Part shown: piece after piece, positions 26,063-35,094 of the stretch | Layout of the letters: each line of letters begins with the position of its first letter | Position numbering within the stretch: the first letter of the stretch is position 1 | Assembly: GCF_000017685.1 (NCBI RefSeq) | Contig: NC_010602.1 | Location: forward strand, 992,001-1,056,000 | Direction of reading: 5' to 3' | Source of the DNA: Leptospira biflexa serovar Patoc strain 'Patoc 1 (Paris)' | GTDB taxonomy: Bacteria; Spirochaetota; Leptospiria; Leptospirales; Leptospiraceae | Length of the DNA stretch: 64,000 nucleotides | Translations under genes and position numbers: made by a program | The notes under the pieces: model-generated | What the model was told of the DNA's origin: nothing | Database searches by the model: none | The model's input: the letters and a program-made list of their open reading frames with translations, nothing else

Positions 26063-27217
26063 ATGTTGTTGCACATTCCAGGGCCCGCTCTCGCTTCGGA
26101 AGAGAGACTTGCTCGGCCTTCCCTTTGGAAGTATCGTTATCCATTATTTGCCTTCGCTCTCCTTGGAATTTTGGGCCTTTACCAGCTAGCAGTTGTTCTA
26201 TTGCTTTCCAAATCTCATACCCATATCGCAAAACCTTTTGTGGGGGACTCCATTTCTAACCCATACCAAAATTGGAATGGGGAAGCGGGAGAAAAAATAT
26301 CACTCCATGCCCATTCCGATGAAGTTTGGTTCACTCCTGAACGACATACAGTGAATGAAATTGTCAGTGAATACAAAAAGGAAGGGTTTGCCAACGTCGC
26401 CATTACCGACTATGGACAAATTTCAAATACCGAAGATCCAAATTATATCCGAGGGATGGAATGGGGACAAAATGTCAAAAAAAGACATATCCTTGCGATT
26501 GGGATCCAAAAAGCGTTTTATGATTTTTTTCCAATTTATGCCTCTAGGGAAAATTTAAATTGGGTGATGGATCGTATGAAACAATTAGGAGGGTATGTAA
26601 TTTTACCTCATCCAAAATTGTTCGATTCCTATTCCAAAGAAGAAATGTTAGCTCTCGAAGGATACCAAGCTGTGGAAGTATACTCTCCGTTTGGTGATGA
26701 TACGAAAATCTTAGACAGTCTCCTAAGTGTCGGAAAAAACGTTCACTGCATGGCAAGTGATGACTTACATTATTTTCCAGAAAAAATCATACAAAATTTT
26801 GACCAACCATTTTGGAAAGATTGGATCCAAACTCTTGGCCACCAACGTGGTCGTAAGGGTGAAAGTTTTTTACGTTATATTGTTACAAACGCTGGAGCGA
26901 AAGATCAAGTCACCGTATTGCAGGCGTTAAATTCAGGTTTCTTTTTTTGTGTGAAAAAATTCTTCCAAGGTGCGGACGATCCTAAAGTCCCAGATATCCA
27001 TGTGAACGCTAAAAATCAAATCCAGGTGAATTCCACCGAACGGTATTTGGAAATTCGTTTCATTGGAAAATTGGGAGAAGTGTTACAAATCAGTCCCGAC
27101 ACCAATTCTGCTACTTACCAAATCTTAGAAACAGATCCTTATGTGCGAGTGGAACTCATCGCATTGACTGGATCCATTGTTTCAAACGCGATCGTGCGAA
27201 GCGATTCCAACGAATAA
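26063..27217 (+). CDS. Membrane-anchored PHP-domain phosphoesterase-like protein
   Basis: This 384-residue protein has one membrane helix (about residues 29-50), after which the PHP domain faces the periplasm or is anchored at the membrane. The four PHP metal motifs are visible: LHAHSDE (HxH), AITDYGQ, ILPHPKL and MASDDLHYF (DxH). Such domains bind three metals and hydrolyse phosphoesters in DNA polymerases, histidinol phosphatases and tRNA/RNA phosphoesterases; the substrate here is unknown. The C-terminal 90 residues form an additional beta-rich domain. A hairpin 45 bases downstream separates it from the next convergent gene. Confidence 0.85.
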   Translation: MLLHIPGPALASEERLARPSLWKYRYPLFAFALLGILGLYQLAVVLLLSKSHTHIAKPFVGDSISNPYQNWNGEAGEKISLHAHSDEVWFTPERHTVNEIVSEYKKEGFANVAITDYGQISNTEDPNYIRGMEWGQNVKKRHILAIGIQKAFYDFFPIYASRENLNWVMDRMKQLGGYVILPHPKLFDSYSKEEMLALEGYQAVEVYSPFGDDTKILDSLLSVGKNVHCMASDDLHYFPEKIIQNFDQPFWKDWIQTLGHQRGRKGESFLRYIVTNAGAKDQVTVLQALNSGFFFCVKKFFQGADDPKVPDIHVNAKNQIQVNSTERYLEIRFIGKLGEVLQISPDTNSATYQILETDPYVRVELIALTGSIVSNAIVRSDSNE

Positions 27218-27261
27218 CGGATCCAAGTAATCTCTATCACAATCGTTTGGATTCCAAAACC

Positions 27262-27289
27262 CAAGGGAAACGTTTCATTTTTTCCCTTG
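27262..27289. terminator. Bidirectional terminator-like hairpin
   Basis: CAAGGGAAA (27262-27270) and TTTCCCTTG (27281-27289) form a perfect 9-base stem with a 10-base loop in the 89-base gap between convergent genes. The T-run at 27278-27283 is mostly within loop and stem. It probably ends both transcripts. Confidence 0.55.
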
Positions 27290-27306
27290 AGTCATATTCA
27301 GAAGTA

Positions 27307-28527
27307 TCATTTAAACGAGAGATTCTGTGCGGAACCGTCAAACGCATCAAAGTAAACCTTCGATGTTTCTTCGTATTGTTTGACCGTGCCGAGTGTTGGC
27401 TGGCCTGCTATGGAGTCATTGAGTGCCACGTAGGTTCTGTTGAAGGCTTCATCGACTGACATAAAATCAGTCCCACCGACTGTTGGGCTTGGGTAATCCG
27501 CTGGGACTTGGTCTGCATTGAGTTGGTCTGTCACATACCCATTGATATTAAAGATTCCATACGATAGTTTGGCACCGGCAAAACTCGCAGCAGGTAAGCT
27601 GCAGATGGTCTCGGCTTTTGTCGCTGCCGTGGTGAACGTCGCCTTCGCTGTTGTTAGGAAAGGGGAATCAAACTTTTGCATATAGGCGAGTACATAATAG
27701 ATATTATCGCCAGAGGAACCTTGTGCATTATGGCATAAAGTTTTCAATTGGTCTAATGTTGCTGCTCCCGCGGGATTGATTTCTTTTAATTTTGTAAAAC
27801 TCAAACGAACCACAGATCGAAAACAAAGTTGTCTTCCTGAGTCCACCTCGGTTAAAACCACACGTCCATGTTTACTGATCCATGAAGCATTTTCTGGTCC
27901 GTTGCGCCAAGTGTAGGTTTGGAACTTGGTTCCATACACAGATTCATTACCCGTATAACTTTCTGTGATCACATCACCTACGTTTGCAAATTGAGGGTTT
28001 CCAAAATCAACGAGCCTATAGTAAACAAGGGCTCCATCATTTCCAAGAGTGGAGTTTGGATCATCAAAAAACAATTGTAAGGAAGGAGTGGAAGCTCCTG
28101 TTTTTTTGATCTCAAAAAAATGATTAAAATTTTTGGTACCAGTGTAAGCTGTGGAAGCAATATTATTCGTTGGTGTATTGATTTTAATCGTTAGTGTTGC
28201 GGAACCAAATCCACTCAGATTGATATTGGTAAGGACGTCACTTCTAGCTTCACTTGGATTGTTGAAGTATCCTGCATTTTTAATCGCGAGGATCAAACTA
28301 TCGATGATGCCTGAGTTTCCTCTCGCCCAAGTGGCCGATTGTCTCACAAAACCCCAGTTATCGGCACTGGTTGCGGACCAAAGTTTTTCTGTTCCGAATC
28401 CAATCTGGATGGATTCACTCAACATCTCTTTTAAGATTGTTTGGGCGGATTTTCTTGTTTGGTTGTGGAAGTCGGAAAATTGAATGCTTACACTCAAAAA
28501 TAAAATGAGAAGAAGGATCTTTTTCAT
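27307..28527 (-). CDS. Secreted protein of unknown function
   Basis: This 406-residue protein starts MKKILLLILFLSVSIQFSDF, a Sec signal peptide without lipobox. The mature part is rich in Asn, Thr and Ser with many short beta strands, and contains a few Cys (QLCFRS, KTLCHNA, ETICSLP), possibly disulfide-linked. I do not recognise it. Its ATG is 3 bases from the stop of the small lipoprotein gene upstream, so the two are one operon. Location is periplasm, outer membrane or exterior. Confidence 0.75.
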   Translation of the reverse strand: MKKILLLILFLSVSIQFSDFHNQTRKSAQTILKEMLSESIQIGFGTEKLWSATSADNWGFVRQSATWARGNSGIIDSLILAIKNAGYFNNPSEARSDVLTNINLSGFGSATLTIKINTPTNNIASTAYTGTKNFNHFFEIKKTGASTPSLQLFFDDPNSTLGNDGALVYYRLVDFGNPQFANVGDVITESYTGNESVYGTKFQTYTWRNGPENASWISKHGRVVLTEVDSGRQLCFRSVVRLSFTKLKEINPAGAATLDQLKTLCHNAQGSSGDNIYYVLAYMQKFDSPFLTTAKATFTTAATKAETICSLPAASFAGAKLSYGIFNINGYVTDQLNADQVPADYPSPTVGGTDFMSVDEAFNRTYVALNDSIAGQPTLGTVKQYEETSKVYFDAFDGSAQNLSFK

Positions 28528-28530
28528 GGT

Positions 28531-28734
28531 CTACTCCGCAATCCCTTTCGGGATACAAATGGTAAATCCTGATTTGGGTCCCGAACAACCAGCGGCTTGG
28601 TTGTAACCCCAAACCGAGAGTAACAGTGCATTCAAGACATCCTTATCTTTGTTATCATCTTTTTCAAATAAGGAACAGGATACCAAGGAACCGAAGAGAA
28701 AAATGGTGAGGAGTTTGGAAAGGTTGGCTCTCAT
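28531..28734 (-). CDS. Small lipoprotein (67 aa)
   Basis: Signal MRANLSKLLTIFLFGS and lipobox LVSC (Cys20) are clear. The mature part of about 48 residues has an acidic Asp/Lys stretch (EKDDNKDKD) and two further Cys (AGCSG and TICIP). Function is unknown. It directly precedes the secreted 406-residue protein with 3 bases between them, and its ATG lies within a 9-bp inverted repeat. Confidence 0.75.
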   Translation of the reverse strand: MRANLSKLLTIFLFGSLVSCSLFEKDDNKDKDVLNALLLSVWGYNQAAGCSGPKSGFTICIPKGIAE

Positions 28735-28757
28735 ACCTTATATAACAAAAGGTATGA
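28731..28757 (-). promoter_or_regulatory. Inverted repeat enclosing the start codon of the small lipoprotein gene
   Basis: TCATACCTT (28731-28739) and AAGGTATGA (28749-28757) are perfect 9-base arms around a 9-base loop. On the minus-strand transcript the second-transcribed arm contains AAGG and the ATG at 28734, so the folded RNA would hide the start codon. It also lies 19 bases after the DUF4384 stop and could attenuate readthrough. Confidence 0.45.
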
Positions 28758-28775
28758 GGAGTTTTTGCAAGAAAA

Positions 28776-29693
28776 TTAACGGGAAAGGATTTCGTACTCC
28801 CACTCAGTGACTAAACTCTCTTCGATGGGAGAGGTCAAAGTCGGAGGAGGCGTTAGGGAACGTGCTAAGGTTTTTGTGCCAGTCACAGCTGGAGGCAACA
28901 GTCGGTAAAAGGAATCTTCCTTTTTCCCACGGAGTTGGTATTCTTTCCATTCATCCCTTGTCACAAAGGCACGGATCCGATCTTTGGATGGGCTTGGGGA
29001 AGCCTTTAACGAGATACGTTTGTCCGGGATGGTCACCCGTTCCCCTTTTTTTACAAAATTATCATTTTGCATTTGGTTTGGGAAAAGCAGGACTGGTTCC
29101 CCTTTTTGGTTCTCTGGGACGAGGACAACATAAACATAATTGTCTTCAGTGGTTTCGATTTCAAAACGAATCGGTTCTCCAGCCACATAGGTGGATTTGA
29201 GAGAATTGATTTTGACCTGGGAAGAAGAACTTGCACCCGTATGGGAGAGGGCAAGGTAGATATTTTTTTTGTCTAAGTAACTTAAAAAATCAGAAACCAG
29301 TGTTTTGGAAAGCGATTCCGGTAGGGCGTTTCGGTATTCCAATGTTTCGTGTAACACATCCACAAAGGAAATCAGCGCCTGTCCATCTTCTGTAGAAACC
29401 AAAACCAATTTATCAACTTGTGTGAGCGATTGGAGATTGGCTTTTGTTTCGATTGTGGCATCACCACGTTTGTCAAACTCCCAAGTCCTGATTTCCGAAT
29501 CTGGAAACGTGGCAGTCACTTGGCCACGACTTGTGGATTGGATTTGTTCTTTGATAAAATCACGTAAGGCTCTACTTTCTTCCGTGGAAGGGTAGGCTTC
29601 CACTGCGATTTTGTACACCGGAGTTGTGCCAATTCGATCCGCAGAAAAGACAGACAGACTGGCTACAGAAAAAATTACCAAAAAACGTTTCAT
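28776..29693 (-). CDS. Exported DUF4384 domain protein
   Basis: This 305-residue protein has a signal peptide (MKRFLVIFSVASLSVFSA, then DRIG). The N-terminal half resembles a small periplasmic domain (VYKIAVEAYPSTEESRALRDFIKE). From about residue 150 the pattern SLKSTYVAGEPIRFEIETTE, YVYVVLVPENQKGEPVLLFPN, GERVTIPD matches DUF4384, a beta-sandwich domain found in envelope proteins. The C-terminus is Pro/Thr-rich. It lies 2 bases after the FecR-domain gene; the pair probably acts together at the envelope. Confidence 0.8.
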   Translation of the reverse strand: MKRFLVIFSVASLSVFSADRIGTTPVYKIAVEAYPSTEESRALRDFIKEQIQSTSRGQVTATFPDSEIRTWEFDKRGDATIETKANLQSLTQVDKLVLVSTEDGQALISFVDVLHETLEYRNALPESLSKTLVSDFLSYLDKKNIYLALSHTGASSSSQVKINSLKSTYVAGEPIRFEIETTEDNYVYVVLVPENQKGEPVLLFPNQMQNDNFVKKGERVTIPDKRISLKASPSPSKDRIRAFVTRDEWKEYQLRGKKEDSFYRLLPPAVTGTKTLARSLTPPPTLTSPIEESLVTEWEYEILSR

Positions 29694-29695
29694 GA

Positions 29696-30418
29696 TTAAC
29701 CTTGGCCTTTGTAGTCGTTCATGATTTGATCATTTTTTTCATACTGTTCTTTGATGCGTTGGTAGTTTTCTTCTTTGATGGCTTTGAACTGCTCAAAGAT
29801 ATGCATTTTTTCTTTTACAAATTCATCTAAGATTTGTTTTTTCAGTTGTTTGCCAGAAACGACAACCTCTTCATTTTCACCAACTAAGGTTTGTTTGCCT
29901 TTTTTGTCAGGGCTAACCGCGACGGTCCCTTCGTTGACATAAACACCGGTTTCCACATCTTTCAATTCTTCGTCCTCTCCACCTTGGTTTGGTGTTGCCA
30001 CAAGGAATTCGGTTCCCCGAACCCCTGCCACAAAACTAGGATTGACTACACTGAGTTCAGTGTCGCTTGGACCACCACCTGGTGGTTTGTGTGCTTTCAC
30101 AAATAATTTTCCACCAACTAAGTTGAGAGTGGTGGACTTGGTTTTAGGATTGAGTAAGTCGTCGATGCGGATGGAAGAAAATTTTGAGAGCCGGATGGTG
30201 GCTTGTGTTGCCAATTGGATTTCGCAAGTTCCATCTTCGGAAGTGATGGTGTCGCCTTTTTTTAGGACACTCCCTAATCTCACTGGTTCTTTTGCTTTTT
30301 TAAAACGAGGTCCAGAAATGTAATTGTTTCCTTGGATGAAACTAACCACTCCCACTTCATCAGCAAATACAGTCGTGGCGGTAAAGATAAACAAAAAGAA
30401 AGGAATCAAACGGATCAT
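29696..30418 (-). CDS. FecR-domain periplasmic protein
   Basis: This 240-residue protein starts best at ATG 30418 (MIRLIPFFLFIFTATTVFA signal); an in-frame ATG at 30436 adds six residues. The FecR domain is clear: LGSVLKKGDTITSEDGTCEIQLATQATIRLSKFSSIRID, LNLVGGKLFVKA and the VNPSFVAGVRGTEFLVATP strand. FecR domains sense or scaffold in the periplasm; this one has no membrane helix after the signal, unlike iron-signalling FecR. The C-terminal 45 residues are a charged helix (KEKMHIFEQFKAIKEENYQ). It heads a minus-strand cluster with DUF4384. Confidence 0.88.
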   Translation of the reverse strand: MIRLIPFFLFIFTATTVFADEVGVVSFIQGNNYISGPRFKKAKEPVRLGSVLKKGDTITSEDGTCEIQLATQATIRLSKFSSIRIDDLLNPKTKSTTLNLVGGKLFVKAHKPPGGGPSDTELSVVNPSFVAGVRGTEFLVATPNQGGEDEELKDVETGVYVNEGTVAVSPDKKGKQTLVGENEEVVVSGKQLKKQILDEFVKEKMHIFEQFKAIKEENYQRIKEQYEKNDQIMNDYKGQG

Positions 30419-30539
30419 GCCACTTTTATAAGGCACGAGCGTTCACTTACAAGCCAAAAAACAGAAAAAAAAATCAAAAAAATCCCTACAAATCTAAAAA
30501 TTTAGAACCAATATCATTTCTGACCACCTATCTCTTGAT

Positions 30540-32078
30540 ATGTGGCGACTCTCCTGGGTTTGGTTCTTCCTTTGTTATTTTGGAATATGTTCCTTGTCTG
30601 CAAGTGAATTATTCCTTTGGGAGGATTGCCTTTGGGTGGGCCTCGAACGAAACGCCCAACTGAAATTGGAAAAAACAAAGTCAGGATTATTCCCAATATT
30701 ACTCAGTGAAAAGTGGAAACAATACCTACCTAAATTAGGAGTTCATTATTTTGGAATTTTCTCAAGGAACCAAGAACAATTGGATCAGGAATACCGGGAT
30801 GTCCGATTACAAATCCAACAGTTATTGTATGATGGAGGAGAAATCGAAAGGGACAAACAAAAAATAGAAATCAAACAACTCATCCAATCAGAAGAAAAAA
30901 AGATCTTACGAGAAAAAATCATCCAAAACATTTCGCTTGCTTATTTGAATTTAAACAAACGGATCCTCATTGATTCAATCTATGACTTAAGATTGGAACG
31001 ATACCAGCTGGAAAAAAAGAAATCAGACTTAGAAATCCAAACCAATTTACTCTCTCCCAATGAATTCAAATCCCAAAAACAATGGGAAGTGGAGTTTCTG
31101 GCCAAACGTTTCCACACACAAGCGGCGAAGGAATCTTCTCTCTTGGAACTCAAACAATCGATGTTCCTTGCTCCCAATGAAAGTTTGGTTTTGGAGCCGG
31201 GAATCACGGAACGAATTCAAATTTTTGAACCAACAAACGCACCCATTGAAGTGGATGAAAACCATCCCGTTCGGAAAAAAAATCGATTACAAATCGAACT
31301 CAGTAATTTGGAAGAAGAGTCCTTAAAAAACGATTGGAAACCAAAACTCGTATTAGGTGGTTATTTTGGAAGGAATGGTAATAATGGATTCCCTTTACAA
31401 AATGAAATTTATGGTGTGAGTTTAGGTTTCCAGGCAAACTTAGGTGGATCTAGTTTTGTATCCAATACACAAAACGGTTTCCAATCGGAAGGGAATGGAA
31501 TCCAGAGGATTCCTGGTTATGGCCCACAGGCTGTAGGCCCTGGTGAAAATGCATTCCAAAGTGGATCGATTGGACTTTTTGATGAAGTGGGTCGTGATAA
31601 AAAACGTTTCGATTCTCAATTGTCGCAATTCCAAATCCATTCCGAAAAAGAACAAACGGAACTTTTCCTGAGAAATACTTCTAAATCCATTGAAGTGAGA
31701 TTAAGGGAAGAATATTCAAAATACTCATTGTATTTGGATTATGTTCAGTCTGCATTCCATTCTCTCAAACAGAAACGAGAGGAAAAAAAACTAAATCTCA
31801 TTTCAGACCTTGAATATTTGAGAGTGGAAGAAGAAGTTTTTATCGCCTTAGAGAAAAGTATCGAACATTATTTTAATTATATTTCAACTGCTTTCGAATT
31901 GGTGATCCTTTTGGGAGAGGATCCTTTTCGAAATCGATACTACCAAGTACATCATTCCAAATACAAAAGTATGTTCACAGAACTCCTCTTCGATTGGAAA
32001 GAACTGACCCCAAAAGAAAATTTACAACCCAGAGGACCAAAGAAACAAAAATTAACCCCTTTCTTTTTGGAGGAATGA
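30540..32078 (+). CDS. TolC-like outer-membrane channel protein (first gene of 10-gene operon)
   Basis: This 512-residue protein has a signal peptide (RLSWVWFFLCYFGICSLSA, then SELFLWEDCL). Long alpha-helical stretches (QQLLYDGGEIERDKQKIEIK, LRLERYQLEKKKSDLE) and two strand segments fit the TolC/OEP family of outer-membrane channels, including the LYDGG turn typical of that family. It is longer than TolC because of an inserted glycine/asparagine-rich strand region (around residues 270-350). It is the first of ten tightly packed genes up to 48692 that also encode an HlyD-like adaptor and two RND proteins, so it should be the exit duct. No clear Shine-Dalgarno precedes the ATG. Confidence 0.82.
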   Translation: MWRLSWVWFFLCYFGICSLSASELFLWEDCLWVGLERNAQLKLEKTKSGLFPILLSEKWKQYLPKLGVHYFGIFSRNQEQLDQEYRDVRLQIQQLLYDGGEIERDKQKIEIKQLIQSEEKKILREKIIQNISLAYLNLNKRILIDSIYDLRLERYQLEKKKSDLEIQTNLLSPNEFKSQKQWEVEFLAKRFHTQAAKESSLLELKQSMFLAPNESLVLEPGITERIQIFEPTNAPIEVDENHPVRKKNRLQIELSNLEEESLKNDWKPKLVLGGYFGRNGNNGFPLQNEIYGVSLGFQANLGGSSFVSNTQNGFQSEGNGIQRIPGYGPQAVGPGENAFQSGSIGLFDEVGRDKKRFDSQLSQFQIHSEKEQTELFLRNTSKSIEVRLREEYSKYSLYLDYVQSAFHSLKQKREEKKLNLISDLEYLRVEEEVFIALEKSIEHYFNYISTAFELVILLGEDPFRNRYYQVHHSKYKSMFTELLFDWKELTPKENLQPRGPKKQKLTPFFLEE

Positions 32079-32079
32079 A

Positions 32080-33444
32080 ATGAAATCCGCACCATGGACA
32101 ATTTGTATTGTTGGGATTTATTTTCTTTTGCATTGCCATTCTAAAATGGGAACGTCGCAAGATTGGTTGAGTTTATTTGTGAATGAAGACTCCCCCAAAG
32201 TGATTTCGTTTACTCCCAGTTCGGGGAGTGACCATGTCTCACCCAAAACAGAAATTTCCATTCTTTGGAGCCAACCCATGGAAATCCAATCTTGTGTTTC
32301 TGCGTTTTCATTGGAACCGAATACGAGAGGTAACTTTGAAACCACAGACCTTTCCTTAAAATTTTTTCCCAATGAAGAGTTATCTCCTATCGGATATATG
32401 ATCCGGTTGTCCAAACAATGTGAAAATAAAAAAGGAAAAGACTTAGACCGAGTTTATTCCATTCCCTTTTCTGTCAAACTTGGTCCAACACTCCCGCCCC
32501 CATATATAGAATCCTTTTTGATCTCCATTGGGAACACCGAAGAATGTTTGTCAGGTGGACAGATAGCGGATCGAATTTTGGGTGAAGTGGATTCGGCATG
32601 TTTAGGGAATCCTGAGCCTTCTCCGATGACAATACGTTTCTCAAAACCAATGGACCAAAGGGAAGTACAGTTAGGATTACGTTTAGAGCCATATGGATCT
32701 TTCCATTTAGAGTGGACGGATCCAAACCAAGTCCAAATCCGATTCGATGAATTTTTAGAAAGCCAAACGCGTTACCAATTGATTCTATCTTCTGGAATTT
32801 CTGCCCTGGATGGTTCAAAAATACAAAACCCCGTTTCCTTAGATTTTTTTATAGGGGAAGGGCCAAGGCCACCAGAGGTGATTGGATTTGGATTAGCTTC
32901 CCAAAACTGTGGTTTAGGGATCCAAGAACTTGGATCTATGACAGGTGCTAGATGGGATTCTATTTCCTGCTTTTGGAGTAGAGGTCTTGCTATCTTAAGT
33001 CCACATGACTACAAATTTCGAGGTGGGGACAATGGTTCTGGTGAGAGTGGAAGTCCAAACGCTTGTGCAGATGTCTCAACCGATAATTTTAAACTCTTTT
33101 TTGACCAATATGTGGATCCAATTTCTGTGATTTCGTCGAGTCGATTGACAAAAATTTCACCACCAACAAGTAATATCCGTTTGGCGACATGGGAATGGGG
33201 GCACTGCCAAAACACTTTTCCGTATGGGTGCCGAGAGATCACGTATTCCTTTGCTGAAAGTGAAGCCAGTTGTAATGGTTCAGTTTTTGGGAACAATACC
33301 ACTGGAGGCGATTTTAATTTAGCATCTTCTATACTCGCCCCTAATTTTTATCCGTATTATGAATTCCGACTTGATGCAGAGGTCCGTTCTGTCACTGGAA
33401 AACGTATGGCCTCTCCTTTTGTGATCCAAATGGAGGCTAAATGA
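32080..33444 (+). CDS. Lipoprotein with Big_5-like Ig domains
   Basis: This 454-residue lipoprotein has signal TICIVGIYF and lipobox LLHC (Cys19). Two bacterial Ig-like segments of the Big_5 (SbsA) type are visible: SPKVISFTPSSGSDHVSPKTEI with WSQPMEI, and later PSPMTIRFSKPMDQREV with TRYQLILSSGISALDG. The C-terminal half has several Cys pairs (SQNCGLG, ISCFWS, HCQNTFPYGC, ASCNGS) suggesting disulfides and exposure outside the cytoplasm. The ATG comes one base after the TolC stop (TGAAATG). Its place beside an outer-membrane channel suggests an accessory surface or periplasmic part. Confidence 0.8.
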   Translation: MKSAPWTICIVGIYFLLHCHSKMGTSQDWLSLFVNEDSPKVISFTPSSGSDHVSPKTEISILWSQPMEIQSCVSAFSLEPNTRGNFETTDLSLKFFPNEELSPIGYMIRLSKQCENKKGKDLDRVYSIPFSVKLGPTLPPPYIESFLISIGNTEECLSGGQIADRILGEVDSACLGNPEPSPMTIRFSKPMDQREVQLGLRLEPYGSFHLEWTDPNQVQIRFDEFLESQTRYQLILSSGISALDGSKIQNPVSLDFFIGEGPRPPEVIGFGLASQNCGLGIQELGSMTGARWDSISCFWSRGLAILSPHDYKFRGGDNGSGESGSPNACADVSTDNFKLFFDQYVDPISVISSSRLTKISPPTSNIRLATWEWGHCQNTFPYGCREITYSFAESEASCNGSVFGNNTTGGDFNLASSILAPNFYPYYEFRLDAEVRSVTGKRMASPFVIQMEAK

Positions 33445-33959
33445 AATTTAACCTCCTTCTTGTTTTCCTTTTTTTTGTTTCCTGCTCCCTCTTTCGCGAA
33501 ACGGTGGGTTATCAAAAATATCCAATCCCCGATGGGAAAAAGATTCTTTTGGTGCCCACGGTTTCCTCCTTTTATGCAGACCAATATCTATTGGAAAAAG
33601 AAATCATACATCAGATCACAGAAGAATTAGAACGTTTTGGATACTATGTCATTATAAGAGATGAAATCCATGAATTCAAAAAATATCCCGAATCCAATGA
33701 CCATCTAGGCCGGCTACAATCCAATCTATCACCTAACGATGGTAAAAATGATTCGAGATTATCCTACTGGTATGGGATCGCCGAAGGTTTGGATATCCCA
33801 TACGTAGTATTTTTACGTTTCCCACAAACAACAAAAAGGGAAGGGATCATGGTGCGTTTGACTTGGACAGAGTTAAAACTTAGGCAATCAGAACGATTTG
33901 ATTGGGATTGGATTCCAAACTCTCCGCTTCCGTTTTTACAATCCAAGGAATCATTATGA
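33441..33959 (+). CDS. Lipoprotein of unknown function in the export operon
   Basis: This 172-residue lipoprotein has signal MKFNLLLVFLFF and lipobox VSC (Cys15). The pattern KKILLVPTVSSFYADQYLLEKEIIHQITEELERFGYYVI (beta strand, helix, strand) resembles the small alpha/beta fold of LPS-assembly or GNA1162-type lipoproteins, but I cannot name it. The ATG overlaps the preceding stop by 4 bases (ATGA) and the next gene also overlaps by 4. Confidence 0.78.
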   Translation: MKFNLLLVFLFFVSCSLFRETVGYQKYPIPDGKKILLVPTVSSFYADQYLLEKEIIHQITEELERFGYYVIIRDEIHEFKKYPESNDHLGRLQSNLSPNDGKNDSRLSYWYGIAEGLDIPYVVFLRFPQTTKREGIMVRLTWTELKLRQSERFDWDWIPNSPLPFLQSKESL

Positions 33960-34480
33960 TGAAAATAACCCAATCGGAATTATGGAATGTAATTTGTCTT
34001 TTTGGAATTTGTTTTGTTTTGAGTTGCCATAAAGCGGAAATAGATGACCCAAAAGAATACCAAATTGTAAAAAATGCATACCAGTCTGGTCATTTGACAG
34101 TCGTCCAAGCGATTTTGATGGATCGCAAAAAAGAAAGAGAGCTTACCACTGAAGAGACCAAATTATACTTTAAGTCTTTATTTTATTTGAGTGAATGGCG
34201 GGAATTTTTCCATGAATGGGATCTTTTGGAAGCAAAACCCAAAGAATTGATCTTCTATTATTTTAAAGCCATTCTACTTTCAAAAGACAAAAGAGTAGTC
34301 AATTTGGCAGAAGAAAATGCTCTTTTAGAATTACTTCCCATATCACCTGAGGCTTGTTTGTTGTATTTACAATGGAATGGCCCAAAATTAAAACCCAACC
34401 AAAAAAAAATATTTTTGGCCCAGTTAAAACAGTTCCAAACCTTGATTCATAGAATGGATCAGGAGTTGGAACTAAGGTAA
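33956..34480 (+). CDS. Lipoprotein of unknown function in the export operon
   Basis: This 174-residue lipoprotein starts at ATG 33956, overlapping the preceding stop (ATGA), with AAGGAA upstream; reading further upstream is possible but lacks the signal at the N-terminus. Signal KITQSELWNVICLFGICFV and lipobox LSC lead to a helical mature part (LTTEETKLYFKSLFYLSEW, VNLAEENALLELLPISPEA) resembling TPR-like repeats. The partner is unknown. The next gene starts inside its stop (TAATG). Confidence 0.78.
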   Translation: MMKITQSELWNVICLFGICFVLSCHKAEIDDPKEYQIVKNAYQSGHLTVVQAILMDRKKERELTTEETKLYFKSLFYLSEWREFFHEWDLLEAKPKELIFYYFKAILLSKDKRVVNLAEENALLELLPISPEACLLYLQWNGPKLKPNQKKIFLAQLKQFQTLIHRMDQELELR

Positions 34481-35094
34481 TGAAAATACAATTCGAACAA
34501 ACAAAGTTTATGGAATCGATTTCAATTGGTTATCATTTGTGGAAAGAATTCAGAACCAAAGATTGGTTTTATCTTTCATTGTACACGCTGATTTATTTTA
34601 CCCATTGTTTCTTTTTTTGGGATCAGATGTCGGTGATGAATACAAATTTAGAGTCGGAATTGATGGCACGGAATGGAGTTGTCTATTTTTGGCAACTTTA
34701 CCCGTTTCAAATCATCCCAGTTTATGTTGTATCGTTTTTATTTGTATTGGTTTCGGCTGGCGTCTTGATTGTTTTTTTAAAATTAAAAAACATTCGAATG
34801 AAATTTCTTCTTCTGCCGCTGATTCGAAAACAATTCCAACTCTTCTTTTACATTCTATCTTTGTTATATATTGGGAATTTATGCCTAGGTTATTTCCATG
34901 ATTCCGAAGTGTACATAATTTTAATTTTGTGTTTTTGGTTTGGACTTTATATTTATTTTGTCAAAGGAAATGTGAATTTATTCAATCAAATGATTCGAAT
35001 GGATTCGAATCATCCCTCCTCCCTCTCAAAAGGGATTGGTTATTTGATTCCGATTCTTTGGTCGATTTGTATCATTTGTCTGGTAAGAATATGA
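34480..35094 (+). CDS. Small integral membrane protein in the export operon
   Basis: This 204-residue protein shows about five hydrophobic segments (around residues 24-40, 67-95, 109-135, 143-165, 185-203) and no known motif. The start ATG overlaps the previous stop (TAATG) and its own stop overlaps the adaptor start (ATGA). It may be an inner-membrane accessory of the RND/adaptor complex; this is inferred only from its position. Confidence 0.72.
   Translation: MKIQFEQTKFMESISIGYHLWKEFRTKDWFYLSLYTLIYFTHCFFFWDQMSVMNTNLESELMARNGVVYFWQLYPFQIIPVYVVSFLFVLVSAGVLIVFLKLKNIRMKFLLLPLIRKQFQLFFYILSLLYIGNLCLGYFHDSEVYIILILCFWFGLYIYFVKGNVNLFNQMIRMDSNHPSSLSKGIGYLIPILWSICIICLVRI

Noticed and set aside
30493..30506. 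TCTAAA-AA-TTTAGA inverted repeat upstream of the TolC-like gene
   Set aside because: Six-base AT-only arms in an AT-rich promoter region occur by chance; there is no other support for an operator.
32118..32818. Minus-strand frames inside the Big_5 lipoprotein gene
   Set aside because: They lie antisense to a lipoprotein gene in a tightly packed operon and show no domain.
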